Origin: Candidatus Anaerotruncus excrementipullorum
GTDB taxonomy: Bacteria; Bacillota; Clostridia; Oscillospirales; Ruminococcaceae
DNA length: 40,888 bases
Assembly (NCBI GenBank): GCA_019114825.1
Contig: DXES01000163.1
Location: 1-40,888 of the forward strand
Direction: 5' to 3'
This document shows positions 1-7,220 of the stretch, one piece after another. Positions within the stretch are counted from its first letter, which is position 1. Each line of letters opens with the position of its first letter. The notes under the pieces are model-generated. The model worked only from the letters and a program-made list of their open reading frames with translations, searched no databases and was not told where the DNA came from. Both the position numbers and the translations under genes were made by a program.

Positions 1-150
1 AAAAGGTGGACGAAAACTTTACTAACGCAGCCCCGCGGGCGGGTGCGCTGCCGCAAGGGCAAGCCCAACGGGCGCGAGTGGCAGCGGGCCCGGGCCCGCC
101 CGCCTTTTGGAAAAGGCGGGCGAAAACTTTACTAATGTAGCCCCGCGGGG
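1..150. repeat. Intergenic repeat, two copies with a 110-bp period
   Basis: Bases 1-40 and 111-150 are near-identical (consensus core CGAAAACTTTACTAA, then AGCCCCGCGGG). The spacer holds a CGCTGCC/GGCAGCG dyad, and bases 99-122 form a 12-bp inverted repeat (CGCCCGCCTTTT, GG, AAAAGGCGGGCG). The first copy touches the window edge, so the array may continue to the left. No coding signal is seen. It looks like a palindromic intergenic repeat family or a partly duplicated terminator region. Confidence 0.6.
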
Positions 151-155
151 GCTAC
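137..155 (-). terminator. Hairpin after the transketolase genes
   Basis: A perfect 8-bp stem (GTAGCCCC / GGGGCTAC) with a 3-nt loop lies 4 bp beyond the stop of the transketolase C-subunit gene. On the minus strand it is followed by a weak T-rich stretch (ATTAGTAAAGTTTTCG). It probably ends the tkt transcript, although the U-tract is imperfect. Confidence 0.5.
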
Positions 156-159
156 CCCG

Positions 160-1107
160 CTACTTTTTCAGCGCAATCGCCCTCTTCGCCTGCTCCGCAA
201 TCTTTGCGGCAGTCAGGCCGTAGGCCTCCAGCACCTGGGGCGCCTTGCCCGAACGGCCAAAGACATCCTCCACCCCGTGGCGGATCACCGGCACCGGATA
301 GGCCTCGCTCAGGTATTCACAGACCGCAGCCCCCAGGCCGCCCAGCACATTGGCCTCCTCCGAGGTGACAATGCACCCGGTCTCCTGGGCCGCCTGCAGC
401 ACCAGCTGGGTGTCCAGCGGCTTGATCGTGTGCATATCGATCACCCGGGCGGAGATTCCCTCCCCGGCCAGGCTCTCAGCCGCCTTCAGCGCCTCCTGTA
501 CCATCATGCCCACTGCAATGATGGTCACATCCCCGCCATCCCGCAGGGTCGCCCCCTTGCCCAGCTGGAACCGGTACCCGGGGATGGTATCGGTCACCGT
601 CTCCACCGCCAACCGGCCCAAACGCATATAGGCAGGGCCGTCATATTCCAAAAGGGCCTTCACCGCCTCATGCATCTCATAGCCATCGCAGGGGCAGAGC
701 ACCAGCATCCCCGGGATCGCCCGCATCAGGGCGAAATCCTCAATACACTGGTGGGTAGCGCCATCCTCGCCCACCGACAGCCCCCCGTGGGACCCCACAA
801 CCTTTACATTCAAATGGGGATAGGCCAGGGAATTGCGCACCTGCTCCCAAGCACGGCCGGCAGAGAACATGGCAAACGAATTGACAAATGGCAGCTTGCC
901 GCAGGTGGCCAGCCCAGCGGCTACCCCCACCATATTGGCCTCTGCAATCCCCAAATCAAAGAATTTTTCCGGAAAAGCTTTGGCAAAGGTGTTGGTCATG
1001 GTGGCGCTGGCCAGATCGGCATCCATCACCACCAGGTTGGGATATTGGCTTCCAAATTCCACCAGCGCCTTGCCATAGGCCGCCCGTGTCGCAATCACTT
1101 CACCCAT
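160..1107 (-). CDS. Transketolase, C-terminal subunit
   Basis: This 315-aa protein matches the C-terminal half of transketolase: the pyrimidine-binding domain (about residues 5-165, with GIAEANMVGVAAGLA and SHGGLSVGEDGATHQ) and the transketolase C-terminal domain (about 185-310). With the N-terminal subunit it forms the thiamine-diphosphate enzyme that moves two-carbon ketol units between sugar phosphates in the non-oxidative pentose phosphate pathway. Conserved Glu and His positions of the family are visible in IAEANM and ATHQ. It starts 4 bp after the stop of the N-subunit gene, with a GGAGGG site inside that gene, so the two are translated from one message. Split transketolases are common in Clostridia and archaea. 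Some paralogues act on other sugars, so the exact substrate is inferred. Confidence 0.93.
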   Translation of the reverse strand: MGEVIATRAAYGKALVEFGSQYPNLVVMDADLASATMTNTFAKAFPEKFFDLGIAEANMVGVAAGLATCGKLPFVNSFAMFSAGRAWEQVRNSLAYPHLNVKVVGSHGGLSVGEDGATHQCIEDFALMRAIPGMLVLCPCDGYEMHEAVKALLEYDGPAYMRLGRLAVETVTDTIPGYRFQLGKGATLRDGGDVTIIAVGMMVQEALKAAESLAGEGISARVIDMHTIKPLDTQLVLQAAQETGCIVTSEEANVLGGLGAAVCEYLSEAYPVPVIRHGVEDVFGRSGKAPQVLEAYGLTAAKIAEQAKRAIALKK

Positions 1108-1111
1108 TTTT

Positions 1112-1954
1112 TCAACCCTCCAGACCTTTTAAAGTGGCTTCCAATTCCGCCCGCGCCTGTTCATACTGTTCTGTATTGGGGGCCTTGCCATGCCAACCGG
1201 CATTGTTTTCCATAAAGGAAACCCCTTTGCCCTTTACCGTCTTGGCCAAAATCATGGTGGGCTTGCCCCGATAGGCAGCCGCCTGGTCCAGCGCATCCGA
1301 GATGGCGCACAGGTCATGGCCGTCACAGTGGAGCACATGCCAGCCAAACGCCTCCCATTTGGCATCCAACGGCTCGGAGGGCATCACCTGGGCGGTGGGG
1401 CCGTCGATCTGCAGGCCGTTTACATCGATGATAGCGCACAGGTTGTCCAAATGCCATTTGGCAGCGGCCATCCCCGCCTCCCAAACCTGGCCCTCTTCAA
1501 TCTCCCCATCCCCCAATAGGGCATAGGTGCGGTAGGCCTTCTGGTCCAATTTCCCTGCCAAAGCCATTCCAACGGCAGCGGAGATCCCCTGGCCCAGGGA
1601 ACCGGTGGACATATCCACCCCTTTTACATACCGCATCTCCGCATGGCCGGAGAGATGCCCCTTCACACTGCGGAACAGCTGCAATTCCTCCTGGGGGAAA
1701 TAGCCCCGCATGGCCAAAATCGGATAGAGGGCGGGGGTGCAGTGGCCTTTGGAGAGGACAAACCGGTCCCGGTCCGGGTCGGTGGGATTTTGGGGGTCGA
1801 TCTGCATCTTTTCAAAATAGAGCACCGTCAATAGGTCGATTGCCGACAGCGACCCTCCAATATGGCCGGAGGCGGCATGGTAGACCATATCCAGCCCCGC
1901 CAAGCGGGCCCGGGCCGCCAGGACAGCCAGCTGTTTGGCGCGTTTTTGATCCAT
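1112..1954 (-). CDS. Transketolase, N-terminal subunit
   Basis: This 280-aa protein is the thiamine-diphosphate-binding half of transketolase. It has the ASGHIGGSLSAIDLL and SKGHCTPALY motifs near the N-terminus, GSLGQGISAAVGMAL in the middle and the cofactor-binding GDGEIEEGQVWEA at about residues 148-160. The length is normal for a split N-subunit. The ATG is preceded by AGGAAAGGATG at a slightly long spacing. A good sigma-A promoter lies about 85 bp upstream, and the C-subunit gene follows 4 bp downstream, giving a two-gene operon. Confidence 0.94.
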   Translation of the reverse strand: MDQKRAKQLAVLAARARLAGLDMVYHAASGHIGGSLSAIDLLTVLYFEKMQIDPQNPTDPDRDRFVLSKGHCTPALYPILAMRGYFPQEELQLFRSVKGHLSGHAEMRYVKGVDMSTGSLGQGISAAVGMALAGKLDQKAYRTYALLGDGEIEEGQVWEAGMAAAKWHLDNLCAIIDVNGLQIDGPTAQVMPSEPLDAKWEAFGWHVLHCDGHDLCAISDALDQAAAYRGKPTMILAKTVKGKGVSFMENNAGWHGKAPNTEQYEQARAELEATLKGLEG

Positions 1955-2037
1955 GAAAAAATCATCCTTTCCTCTTCATTTGCGGGATACCGGGAAGGGA
2001 AGGGCCCCCGGCCCCTCCGGTGGATTGGCTTGCCTTT

Positions 2038-2066
2038 ATCATAATACAGATTCCCTGCCGATGCAA
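2038..2066 (-). promoter_or_regulatory. Sigma-A-type promoter for the transketolase operon
   Basis: On the minus strand there is TTGCAT (complement of 2061-2066), a 17-bp spacer and TATGAT (complement of 2038-2043), about 85 bp upstream of the N-subunit start codon and correctly oriented. Confidence 0.65.
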
Positions 2067-2110
2067 GTGCGCCCCTGGGAATTTCTTCCCCCTGGGGCGG
2101 AAAATAGGAA

Positions 2111-2139
2111 TTGACTTGCCGGGCGGATTTTGCTATAAT
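2111..2139 (+). promoter_or_regulatory. Strong sigma-A-type promoter for tRNA-Ser
   Basis: TTGACT at 2111-2116, a 17-bp spacer and a perfect TATAAT at 2134-2139. The predicted start near 2146 lies about 14 nt before the mature tRNA. This is among the best consensus promoters in the window, as expected for a stable RNA gene. Confidence 0.85.
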
Positions 2140-2159
2140 ATTTGCGCATAAATTTTTCT

Positions 2160-2251
2160 GGAGATGTACCCAAGTGGTCGAAGGGTCCGCACTCGAAATG
2201 CGGTAGGCGTCTAATCCACGCGCGAGAGTTCGAATCTCTCCATCTCCGCCA
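2160..2251 (+). tRNA. tRNA-Ser (anticodon CGA)
   Basis: The acceptor stem GGAGATG pairs with CATCTCC, followed by discriminator G and an encoded CCA (2249-2251). The anticodon arm CCGCA-CTCGAAA-TGCGG gives anticodon CGA, reading the serine codon UCG. The long variable arm (TAGGCGTCTAATCCACGCG region) is typical of serine tRNAs, and the T arm GAGAGTTCGAATCTCTC is perfect. It has its own promoter and terminator. Confidence 0.97.
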
Positions 2252-2257
2252 CCAGGC

Positions 2258-2297
2258 AAGGGCCTGGAGCCACTCGCGCTCCGGGCCTTTTGCTTTA
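2258..2297 (+). terminator. Terminator of the tRNA-Ser transcript
   Basis: A 10-bp stem GGCCTGGAGC / GCTCCGGGCC (one G-T pair) with a 7-nt loop is followed by TTTTGCTTT, starting 7 nt beyond the tRNA CCA end. Confidence 0.75.
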
Positions 2298-2349
2298 TCC
2301 AAAAATTTTCGCACGCGTCCAAAGCAGATCTAAACTGACCGCCCATCTC

Positions 2350-2385
2350 AAAAATCCCGCCACGGTGTGCCGTGGCGGGATTTTT
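2350..2385. terminator. Bidirectional hairpin terminator
   Basis: A 16-bp perfect stem (AAAAATCCCGCCACGG / CCGTGGCGGGATTTTT) with a TGTG loop, flanked by A and T runs so that it can work on either strand. Confidence 0.8.
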
Positions 2386-2386
2386 C

Positions 2387-2627
2387 CACAGGGGGCTTTG
2401 CCCCCTATGTGGCGGGAATTTTCTCCGCTTCGCTCTAAAAATTCCCTGTTTTCCCCCACAGAGGAGCGCCGGCAGATGCCTTTCGGCCTGCCGGCGGGGA
2501 ACGGGTTTCCCTTGCTCCTCCTTCTCCGCAAAAGGGCACGCGCGGCTCGCCTGCTCGACCCAAAGCGCCCTCGCGACGGCTCACAGCCGCTACCACCCTT
2601 TTGCGGGTAACAAGAATCTTAGATTCT
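2387..2627. other. Gene-free, densely structured stretch (candidate ncRNA or repeat element)
   Basis: No convincing coding frame is seen between the terminators at 2350-2385 and 2651-2688. Successive inverted repeats are present: CCACA..GGGGGC/GCCCCC..TGTGG (2387-2412), GGGAATTTT/AAAATTCCC (2414-2446), a GAGGAGC/GCTCCTC stem (2461-2467 with 2514-2520) enclosing CGCCGGCAG/CTGCCGGCG and GGGAA/TTCCC hairpins, CCGCAAAAGGG/CCCTTTTGCGG (2526-2536 with 2596-2606), and AGAATC/GATTCT (2612-2627). The nested set at 2461-2520 folds as a three-way junction. It may be a structured RNA or a non-coding repeat element. The strand and the promoter are unknown. Confidence 0.45.
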
Positions 2628-2650
2628 CGATCGAAACTGACCGCCTATCC

Positions 2651-2688
2651 CAAATAAAAAAGACACCTACGGGTGTCTTTTTTATTTG
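2651..2688. terminator. Bidirectional hairpin terminator
   Basis: A 17-bp perfect stem built on GACACC-TACG-GGTGTC and extended by A-run/T-run pairing (CAAATAAAAAA / TTTTTTATTTG). It can terminate transcription on either strand. Confidence 0.8.
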
Positions 2689-2767
2689 GTGCGTCCGCTG
2701 CGGCGGGATTCCGCGTCTCCTTCTGGGGCCGTCCCGGGCTTCCACCAAAACCGGCAGCCGTGCGGCC

Positions 2768-2806
2768 AAAAGCGGGGCCTCCCTGATTGAGAGGCCCCGC
2801 TTTTTT
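2768..2806. terminator. Hairpin terminator
   Basis: A 14-bp stem AAAAGCGGGGCCTC / GAGGCCCCGCTTTT with a 9-nt loop, ending in TTTTTT on the plus strand. It is the last of four terminator-like hairpins in the 2.25-2.9 kb gap. Bases 2807-2900 otherwise show only a short TCCCC/GGGGA dyad and no clear promoter. Confidence 0.7.
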
Positions 2807-2907
2807 AGCGCCCAGGGTGGATTTCCAGTCCCCTTTTTGGGGGAGGTTGGGTTTTTAAGGTAAGAGGTGTTTTCCCCATTTGACCGCCAAGAGAAGGAGG
2901 TTTTATC

Positions 2908-3420
2908 ATGGACAAGCTGCTGCCGTTCCTATCCGTCCTATTGGTATCGGCCCTGCTGGCGGGCTGCGGCCCAGGGGCCCCGGCCGCCCCGGCGGAGAGC
3001 TTGGCGTCCTCTGCCCCGGTATCCTCCCCGGCCGGTACCGCGCTGACCGAGACCGGCCTGACCCAGGAGGAGACCGACCAGCTGGCCGCCGCCAAGGAGG
3101 CCTACGAGGCCATGAGCCCCGAGGAACAGGAACTCGCCCGCGCTCAGGAGCGGGTTTGGTGCCCCAATTTCGACCACCTGGACTGGGAAACCCGGATAGA
3201 TACCAACCTGATCCGATATGTGGGGGCTGAGGAGTTTGACAGCTGGGCCGATGGCCGGTGGGAAGCGGGGCTCTGCACCTCCATCTACGACCTTGCCCGG
3301 GATTTTTCCATCTCCTACCAGCAGCTGGAGGGGCTGATCCAGGAAAACGGCCTGGAGGCCCTCTACCCGCTGGAGCGGGTGAAGGCCCGGTTCGCGGCGC
3401 TGGGGTTTCCGGAGGCCTGA
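2908..3420 (+). CDS. Small secreted lipoprotein, function unknown
   Basis: This 170-aa protein has a hydrophobic signal peptide and a lipobox LLAG-C at residue 20, so it should be lipid-anchored outside the membrane. A Pro/Ala/Ser-rich linker follows (about 21-50), then a mainly acidic, probably helical domain with LTQEETDQLAAAKEAYEAM and a region rich in Trp, Asp and Glu (ERVWCPNFDHLDWE). I do not recognise the family. The start is firm: AGAAGGAGG lies 7 nt before the ATG. No promoter of good quality was found. It faces the same way as the downstream cupin gene, with a 113-bp gap. Confidence 0.8.
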   Translation: MDKLLPFLSVLLVSALLAGCGPGAPAAPAESLASSAPVSSPAGTALTETGLTQEETDQLAAAKEAYEAMSPEEQELARAQERVWCPNFDHLDWETRIDTNLIRYVGAEEFDSWADGRWEAGLCTSIYDLARDFSISYQQLEGLIQENGLEALYPLERVKARFAALGFPEA

Positions 3421-3533
3421 GGGGGCCAGCCGGCAAAAAAATGCCCTATTCGTTGTAAAAACAACAGACTTTCTCCTCTGCAACGGGTATCCTAGAGAGG
3501 AGAACACCCATCCGGGGAAAGGAGGCCGTTTTT

Positions 3534-3863
3534 ATGGGTGGCATGAAAAATATTGCGAAGGGCCAGCTGCTGCGGCTGGAACAGGAGATCCAATACCAAG
3601 AGGGCCAGGTGGTGAGCAAGACGCTGGCCCAGAACCCCCATGTGAGCCTGACCCTCTTCGCCTTTGAGCAGGGGGAGGAGATCAGCACCCACCAGTCGGG
3701 CGGGGACGCCATGGTCACCGCCCTGGATGGGGTGGGGCGGATCACCATCGATGGGCAGGAATACCTGCTGAAAAAGGGGGAGACCATCGTCATGCCCGCC
3801 GGTATCCCCCACGCGGTCTACGGCCAGGAGCGGTTTAAAATGCTGCTCACCGTGGTCTTTTAA
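3534..3863 (+). CDS. Single-domain cupin protein
   Basis: This 109-aa protein is a stand-alone cupin_2-type beta-barrel. Motif 1 is recognisable around GEEISTHQSGGDAMVTALDG and motif 2 around GETIVMPAGIPHAV. The metal-binding set is partial: motif 1 has one His and no clear HxH pair, so metal binding is uncertain. Small cupins of this kind are often described as cupin-domain proteins of unknown substrate. The start at 3534 has AAAGGAGG 7 nt upstream; an internal ATG three codons later is possible. A terminator follows at 3884. The 5' region contains a TCTCCTCT/AGAGGAGA dyad around GGTATCCTAG. Confidence 0.85.
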   Translation: MGGMKNIAKGQLLRLEQEIQYQEGQVVSKTLAQNPHVSLTLFAFEQGEEISTHQSGGDAMVTALDGVGRITIDGQEYLLKKGETIVMPAGIPHAVYGQERFKMLLTVVF

Positions 3864-3883
3864 AGCCATCCCGCGCCTTTTTC

Positions 3884-3925
3884 GGGCCCCGCCGGCATTT
3901 GGCCCGGCGGGGCCCCTTCTCTTTT
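3884..3925 (+). terminator. Terminator after the cupin gene
   Basis: A 12-bp stem GGGCCCCGCCGG / CCGGCGGGGCCC with an 8-nt loop is followed by CTTCTCTTTT, 21 bp after the cupin stop codon. Confidence 0.75.
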
Positions 3926-3958
3926 GGGGCGGTGAAAAAAACAGCCGTGTTTTTCCCC

Positions 3959-3987
3959 TTGTAAACCGCCGCCCCTTCCACTACAAT
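3959..3987 (+). promoter_or_regulatory. Promoter of the hydrolase-LysR-serine hydrolase operon
   Basis: TTGTAA, a 17-bp spacer and TACAAT, with the predicted start about 33 nt before the hydrolase ATG. It is the only good promoter seen for the four genes up to 7556. Confidence 0.65.
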
Positions 3988-4026
3988 GGAGGGGGAGGCA
4001 CCCCACCAAAAAAGGAGCGAGGACGG

Positions 4027-4845
4027 ATGGACCTGTTGGAGGCCGGGCTCTCCCCAGAGGCCCGGGAGAATCTATTTGGCGATGCGGCCGGCAACATGCT
4101 TTGGAGCTGCCGGGCCGACCCGCGGTTTTGTTACTACGCCTACCTCCCCCAGAGGGAGGGGCCGCTGCCGGTGATCGTCTACCTCCACGGCACCGGCCGG
4201 GAATATCCCAGCCCGGTGCGGGAGGAGCTGGAGGCGTTTGGGCGGCGGCATGGCTGCTGTGTGCTGGCCCCCCTCTTCCCTGGCGGCATCACCCAGCCGG
4301 ACGGCTTCAACGGCTATAAGCTGCTGCGGGAGGGCGGGGTCTGTTACGACCTGGCGCTATTGGAGATGCTGCGGGAGCTGGGGGAGCGGTGCCCCGCCGC
4401 CCAGACCCGGCAGGTGTTCCTCTATGGCCACTCGGGGGGCGGCCAGTTTGTCAACCGGTTTTTCTTCCTGCACCCCCACCGGCTGCGGGGCGTCTGCATC
4501 AGCGCGCCGGGGCGGCCCACCTTCCTGGACCGGACCCGGCCGTTCTACTGGGGGACCCAGGACTGGGAGGCGGTGTTCGGCGGCCCCATCCGGATGGACC
4601 TGCTGCGCCGGGTGCCGGTGCTATTGGTGGTGGGCAGCCGGGAGCGGGCGTTTATCGGGGAGGCGTTCTGCGGCCAAAACCGGGTGGAGCGGGTACAGGC
4701 CCTCCACAAAAATTTCCTGGAAAATGGGGTCCCTGCCACCCTCGCCATCCTGGAGGGGGCGGACCACGACAGCGCCAGCCGGGAGCGGACCCGGCGGTTC
4801 TGCCAATGGCTGGAAGGGACCTTCGGAGAGGAGTTTTTGGCATGA
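4027..4845 (+). CDS. Alpha/beta-hydrolase (esterase-like)
   Basis: This 272-aa protein has the alpha/beta-hydrolase fold. It shows an oxyanion-type LHGTG loop (53-57), the nucleophile elbow GHSGGG with Ser136, and a C-terminal EGADHD with His247 as the likely catalytic histidine. It resembles dienelactone-hydrolase/poly-hydroxyalkanoate-depolymerase-like esterases in motif order, but the substrate cannot be told. There is no signal peptide, so it should be cytoplasmic. AAAGGAGCGAGG precedes the ATG. Its TGA overlaps the LysR start (ATGA), which points to translational coupling and a shared pathway with the downstream serine hydrolase. Confidence 0.85.
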   Translation: MDLLEAGLSPEARENLFGDAAGNMLWSCRADPRFCYYAYLPQREGPLPVIVYLHGTGREYPSPVREELEAFGRRHGCCVLAPLFPGGITQPDGFNGYKLLREGGVCYDLALLEMLRELGERCPAAQTRQVFLYGHSGGGQFVNRFFFLHPHRLRGVCISAPGRPTFLDRTRPFYWGTQDWEAVFGGPIRMDLLRRVPVLLVVGSRERAFIGEAFCGQNRVERVQALHKNFLENGVPATLAILEGADHDSASRERTRRFCQWLEGTFGEEFLA

Positions 4846-5777
4846 ATATCGACAGCTTTCGCTATCTCATCGCGGTGGAGGAGTATGGGAGCATCTCCTC
4901 CGCCTCCCGGCACCTGTTTATCACCCAGCCGGCGCTGACCAAACAGATCCTCAAGCTGGAATCCGAGCTGGGGGGGCGGCTCTTCAACCGGAACAGCCGC
5001 CCCATCTCCTTCACCGCCCTGGGCAAAACCGCCCTGCGGTATGCCCACCAGATGGTGCGGCTCTACAACGATATGCTGGAGGAGCTGGACGCCCAGCTGG
5101 GCCAGCAGAACCACACCATCCGCATCGCCTGCACCCTGCGGGGTAGCGGCATCCTGATGGGCCTCTTGCAGAAGCTCCAGGCGGATGAGTGGAACCTCAC
5201 CATCCTGGACGGCAGCGCCGACGAGTGCGAACAGTGGCTGCTGGAGGAGAAATGCGACTTGGCCTTCCTCACCACGCCGCTGCAGTACCGGGGGATTGAG
5301 GTCCAGGTGCTGGAGGAGGACCCCCTGGCCTTCCTGCTGCCCGAGAGCTACCAGCCCCGGGGGCCGGCGGCGCCGGAATCCCCCGAGCCGGGCCTGCTGG
5401 CGGTCTATTCCCTCCTGCCCCAGCAGCTGGAGTCCTTCCTGTTCATCATGAGCAAGGAGGGGCACAGCATGTTCCACGCCCAAAAGGCGTTTTTGGAGCA
5501 GAGCGGCATCCACCCCAAAAAGCTATTGTATGTGGACCAGATCGATGTGGGGGCGCGGCTGGCCCTGGGGGGGGTGGGCGCCGTATTGGCCCCCCAGAGC
5601 ACCGCCGTAGCCCTGGCCAAGCAGGGGCACACCTCCCGGATGTTCACCGTCCAGGGGTTTCCCCTCTCCAGGCAGGTGGTGGCGGCCAAAAAGGCCTCCC
5701 GCCAGCTGGGCCACCAGGCCCAGACCATCTGGGAGCTCTGCGTCAAACGCAGCGCAGCCAGGGGGGAGGTGGGCTAG
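4842..5777 (+). CDS. LysR-family transcriptional regulator
   Basis: This 311-aa protein (the ORF track's 462-aa version starts too early) opens with the LysR winged helix-turn-helix: YGSISSASRHLFITQPALTKQI at about 14-35, then LGGRLFNR. A periplasmic-binding-protein-like effector domain follows from about residue 90. The ATG overlaps the hydrolase stop codon and has GGAGAGGAG upstream. LysR genes are commonly divergent from their targets. Here the regulator sits inside the operon between two hydrolases, so it may regulate the whole unit from the 3959 promoter (inferred). The effector is unknown. Confidence 0.93.
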   Translation: MNIDSFRYLIAVEEYGSISSASRHLFITQPALTKQILKLESELGGRLFNRNSRPISFTALGKTALRYAHQMVRLYNDMLEELDAQLGQQNHTIRIACTLRGSGILMGLLQKLQADEWNLTILDGSADECEQWLLEEKCDLAFLTTPLQYRGIEVQVLEEDPLAFLLPESYQPRGPAAPESPEPGLLAVYSLLPQQLESFLFIMSKEGHSMFHAQKAFLEQSGIHPKKLLYVDQIDVGARLALGGVGAVLAPQSTAVALAKQGHTSRMFTVQGFPLSRQVVAAKKASRQLGHQAQTIWELCVKRSAARGEVG

Positions 5778-5778
5778 G

Positions 5779-7206
5779 ATGGCGGAGGGTTCCCCTACCT
5801 GCCCGACGGCATTCCCCCCAGCAGCCGTCCTCCGGCTGCTGGACAGCCTGGAATTGCGGGGGGCCGAGGTCCACGGCCTTCTGATTCTCCACCGGGGCCG
5901 GACGGTATTTGAGGGCTACAGCGCCCCCCACCGGATGGAGGAGCCCCACATGCTCCACTCGCTGACCAAGGTGCTGGTGAATACGGCGGTGGGGCTGCTC
6001 TACGACCGGGGGGCGCTTGGCTTGGAGGACCGGGTGCTGGACTATTTCCCCGCCTACCGCCCCGGAGCCAACGCCTACCTGCAGCAGCTGACCATCCGGG
6101 ACCTGCTCACCATGCGCAGCGGCCAGCTGCGCCGGTGCGGCGGCGGGGACTGGCGGGTGCTGCAGGGCTCCTGGCTGAAGGACTACTTTTTACGGGTCCC
6201 CTTACAGCAGCAGCCGGGGAGCCGGTATGTCTACTCCAGCGGCAACAGCTACCTGCTCTCCGCCATTGTCCAACAGATCACCGGCCGGACCTGCCACGAT
6301 TTTTTGCAGGAGGCCCTCTTCCCCCAGTTGGGGATCGGGGGGATCTGCTGGACCCTGAGCCCGGAGGGAATCAACCCCGGCGGCAACGGCGCCAGCCTCA
6401 CCCTGCGGCAGCTGGCGAGGATTGCCGCCCTCTATCTGGAGGGAGGCCGGGCGTTTGGCCGGCAGCTGCTCTCCCAGCGGTGGGTGGATCTCTCCCTGGG
6501 GCGGCTGGCCTATCCCGACGGTTTTCGGGATAAGGGGGGCTACAACTTCCATTGGCGCCGCCGGGAGGGCTGCTGGCTGGCCGGCGGCATGTACGGCCAG
6601 ACCTGTGCCATCGCCCCCCAGCTGGGGACCGCCCTGGTGATGACTGCCGCCGACCCCGCCGACCGGGTGGAGCCGGAGGTGGACCGGTTCTTCCAGGACC
6701 TGGCCGCAGGGGGCGCGAGCGGGGAGGCGCACTGGCAGGCGCTGGAGAACCGGGCCCAGCGGATGACCCTGCTCAACCGGTACCCGGTCATCCTGGGGGA
6801 AAATCCGCTGCACCGGGGGCAGGCGGTCTACCGCCCAGCGGAAAATTCCGCCGGGGTCCGCTGGTTCTCCCTCTCGGTGGAGGCGGACGCGGTCACCTGC
6901 GCCTTTTGGGAGGGGGACGGCCTGCACCGGATCACCGCAGGGCTGAACCGGTGGCGGGAGGGGACCTCCCACCTGGGGGAGTGGGGCCTCCATGACGGCT
7001 ACCCGCTGGCGGGGGCGGCGGTCTGGGCCCACGCCCGCTGGCTGGATCCCCACACCCTGGAGCTGATCTGGCGGTTCTCCGGCACCGCCTACTGGGACAT
7101 GGTCACCCTCTGCTGGGGCCCGGGGCGGGTGACCCTCACCCGCCGGTCCAACACCTGCCCCCACCGGGCGGTGACCCTGGTGGGGACGCCGGACGGCGCC
7201 CTCTGA
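5779..7206 (+). CDS. Serine hydrolase of the class C beta-lactamase/DD-peptidase fold
   Basis: This 475-aa protein belongs to the beta-lactamase (PF00144-type) family. It has the catalytic tetrad motif S61-L-T-K64, a Tyr motif YSS (152-154) in the expected position, and the local context LTIRDLLTMRSG typical of the family. GGMYGQ at about 270-275 lies where the third motif is expected. There is no signal peptide, unlike penicillin-binding proteins, so an intracellular esterase or amidase is more likely than a beta-lactamase. Residues after about 330 form an extra beta-rich C-terminal domain. The start lies 1 bp after the LysR stop, with GGGGGGAGG upstream, so it is translationally coupled. 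The substrate is unknown. Confidence 0.88.
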   Translation: MAEGSPTCPTAFPPAAVLRLLDSLELRGAEVHGLLILHRGRTVFEGYSAPHRMEEPHMLHSLTKVLVNTAVGLLYDRGALGLEDRVLDYFPAYRPGANAYLQQLTIRDLLTMRSGQLRRCGGGDWRVLQGSWLKDYFLRVPLQQQPGSRYVYSSGNSYLLSAIVQQITGRTCHDFLQEALFPQLGIGGICWTLSPEGINPGGNGASLTLRQLARIAALYLEGGRAFGRQLLSQRWVDLSLGRLAYPDGFRDKGGYNFHWRRREGCWLAGGMYGQTCAIAPQLGTALVMTAADPADRVEPEVDRFFQDLAAGGASGEAHWQALENRAQRMTLLNRYPVILGENPLHRGQAVYRPAENSAGVRWFSLSVEADAVTCAFWEGDGLHRITAGLNRWREGTSHLGEWGLHDGYPLAGAAVWAHARWLDPHTLELIWRFSGTAYWDMVTLCWGPGRVTLTRRSNTCPHRAVTLVGTPDGAL

Positions 7207-7220
7207 AGGGGGGCGGCGCG

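Larger units (their letters stand above)
2327..2654. repeat. Duplicated 26-mer, each copy abutting a terminator
   Basis: The 26-mers at 2327-2352 and 2629-2654 match at 23 of 26 positions (shared core AAACTGACCGCC). Each runs directly into a strong bidirectional hairpin terminator. This suggests duplication of a 3'-flanking segment, perhaps of a lost second tRNA unit, or a small repeat family. Confidence 0.6.

Noticed and set aside
2685-2720. Minus-strand sequence ending ...GAATCCCGCC..GCACCA that looks like a tRNA 3' end
   Set aside because: The T arm lacks the TTC of GTTCGAAT, and no matching acceptor 5' strand or anticodon arm is found. At most it is a decayed tRNA remnant.
2372-2863. 163-aa plus-strand ORF in the gap after tRNA-Ser
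   Set aside because: It runs through two terminator hairpins (the KKTPTGVFFI segment is a translated hairpin), has no ribosome binding site and an unusual composition. It is a shadow of non-coding DNA.
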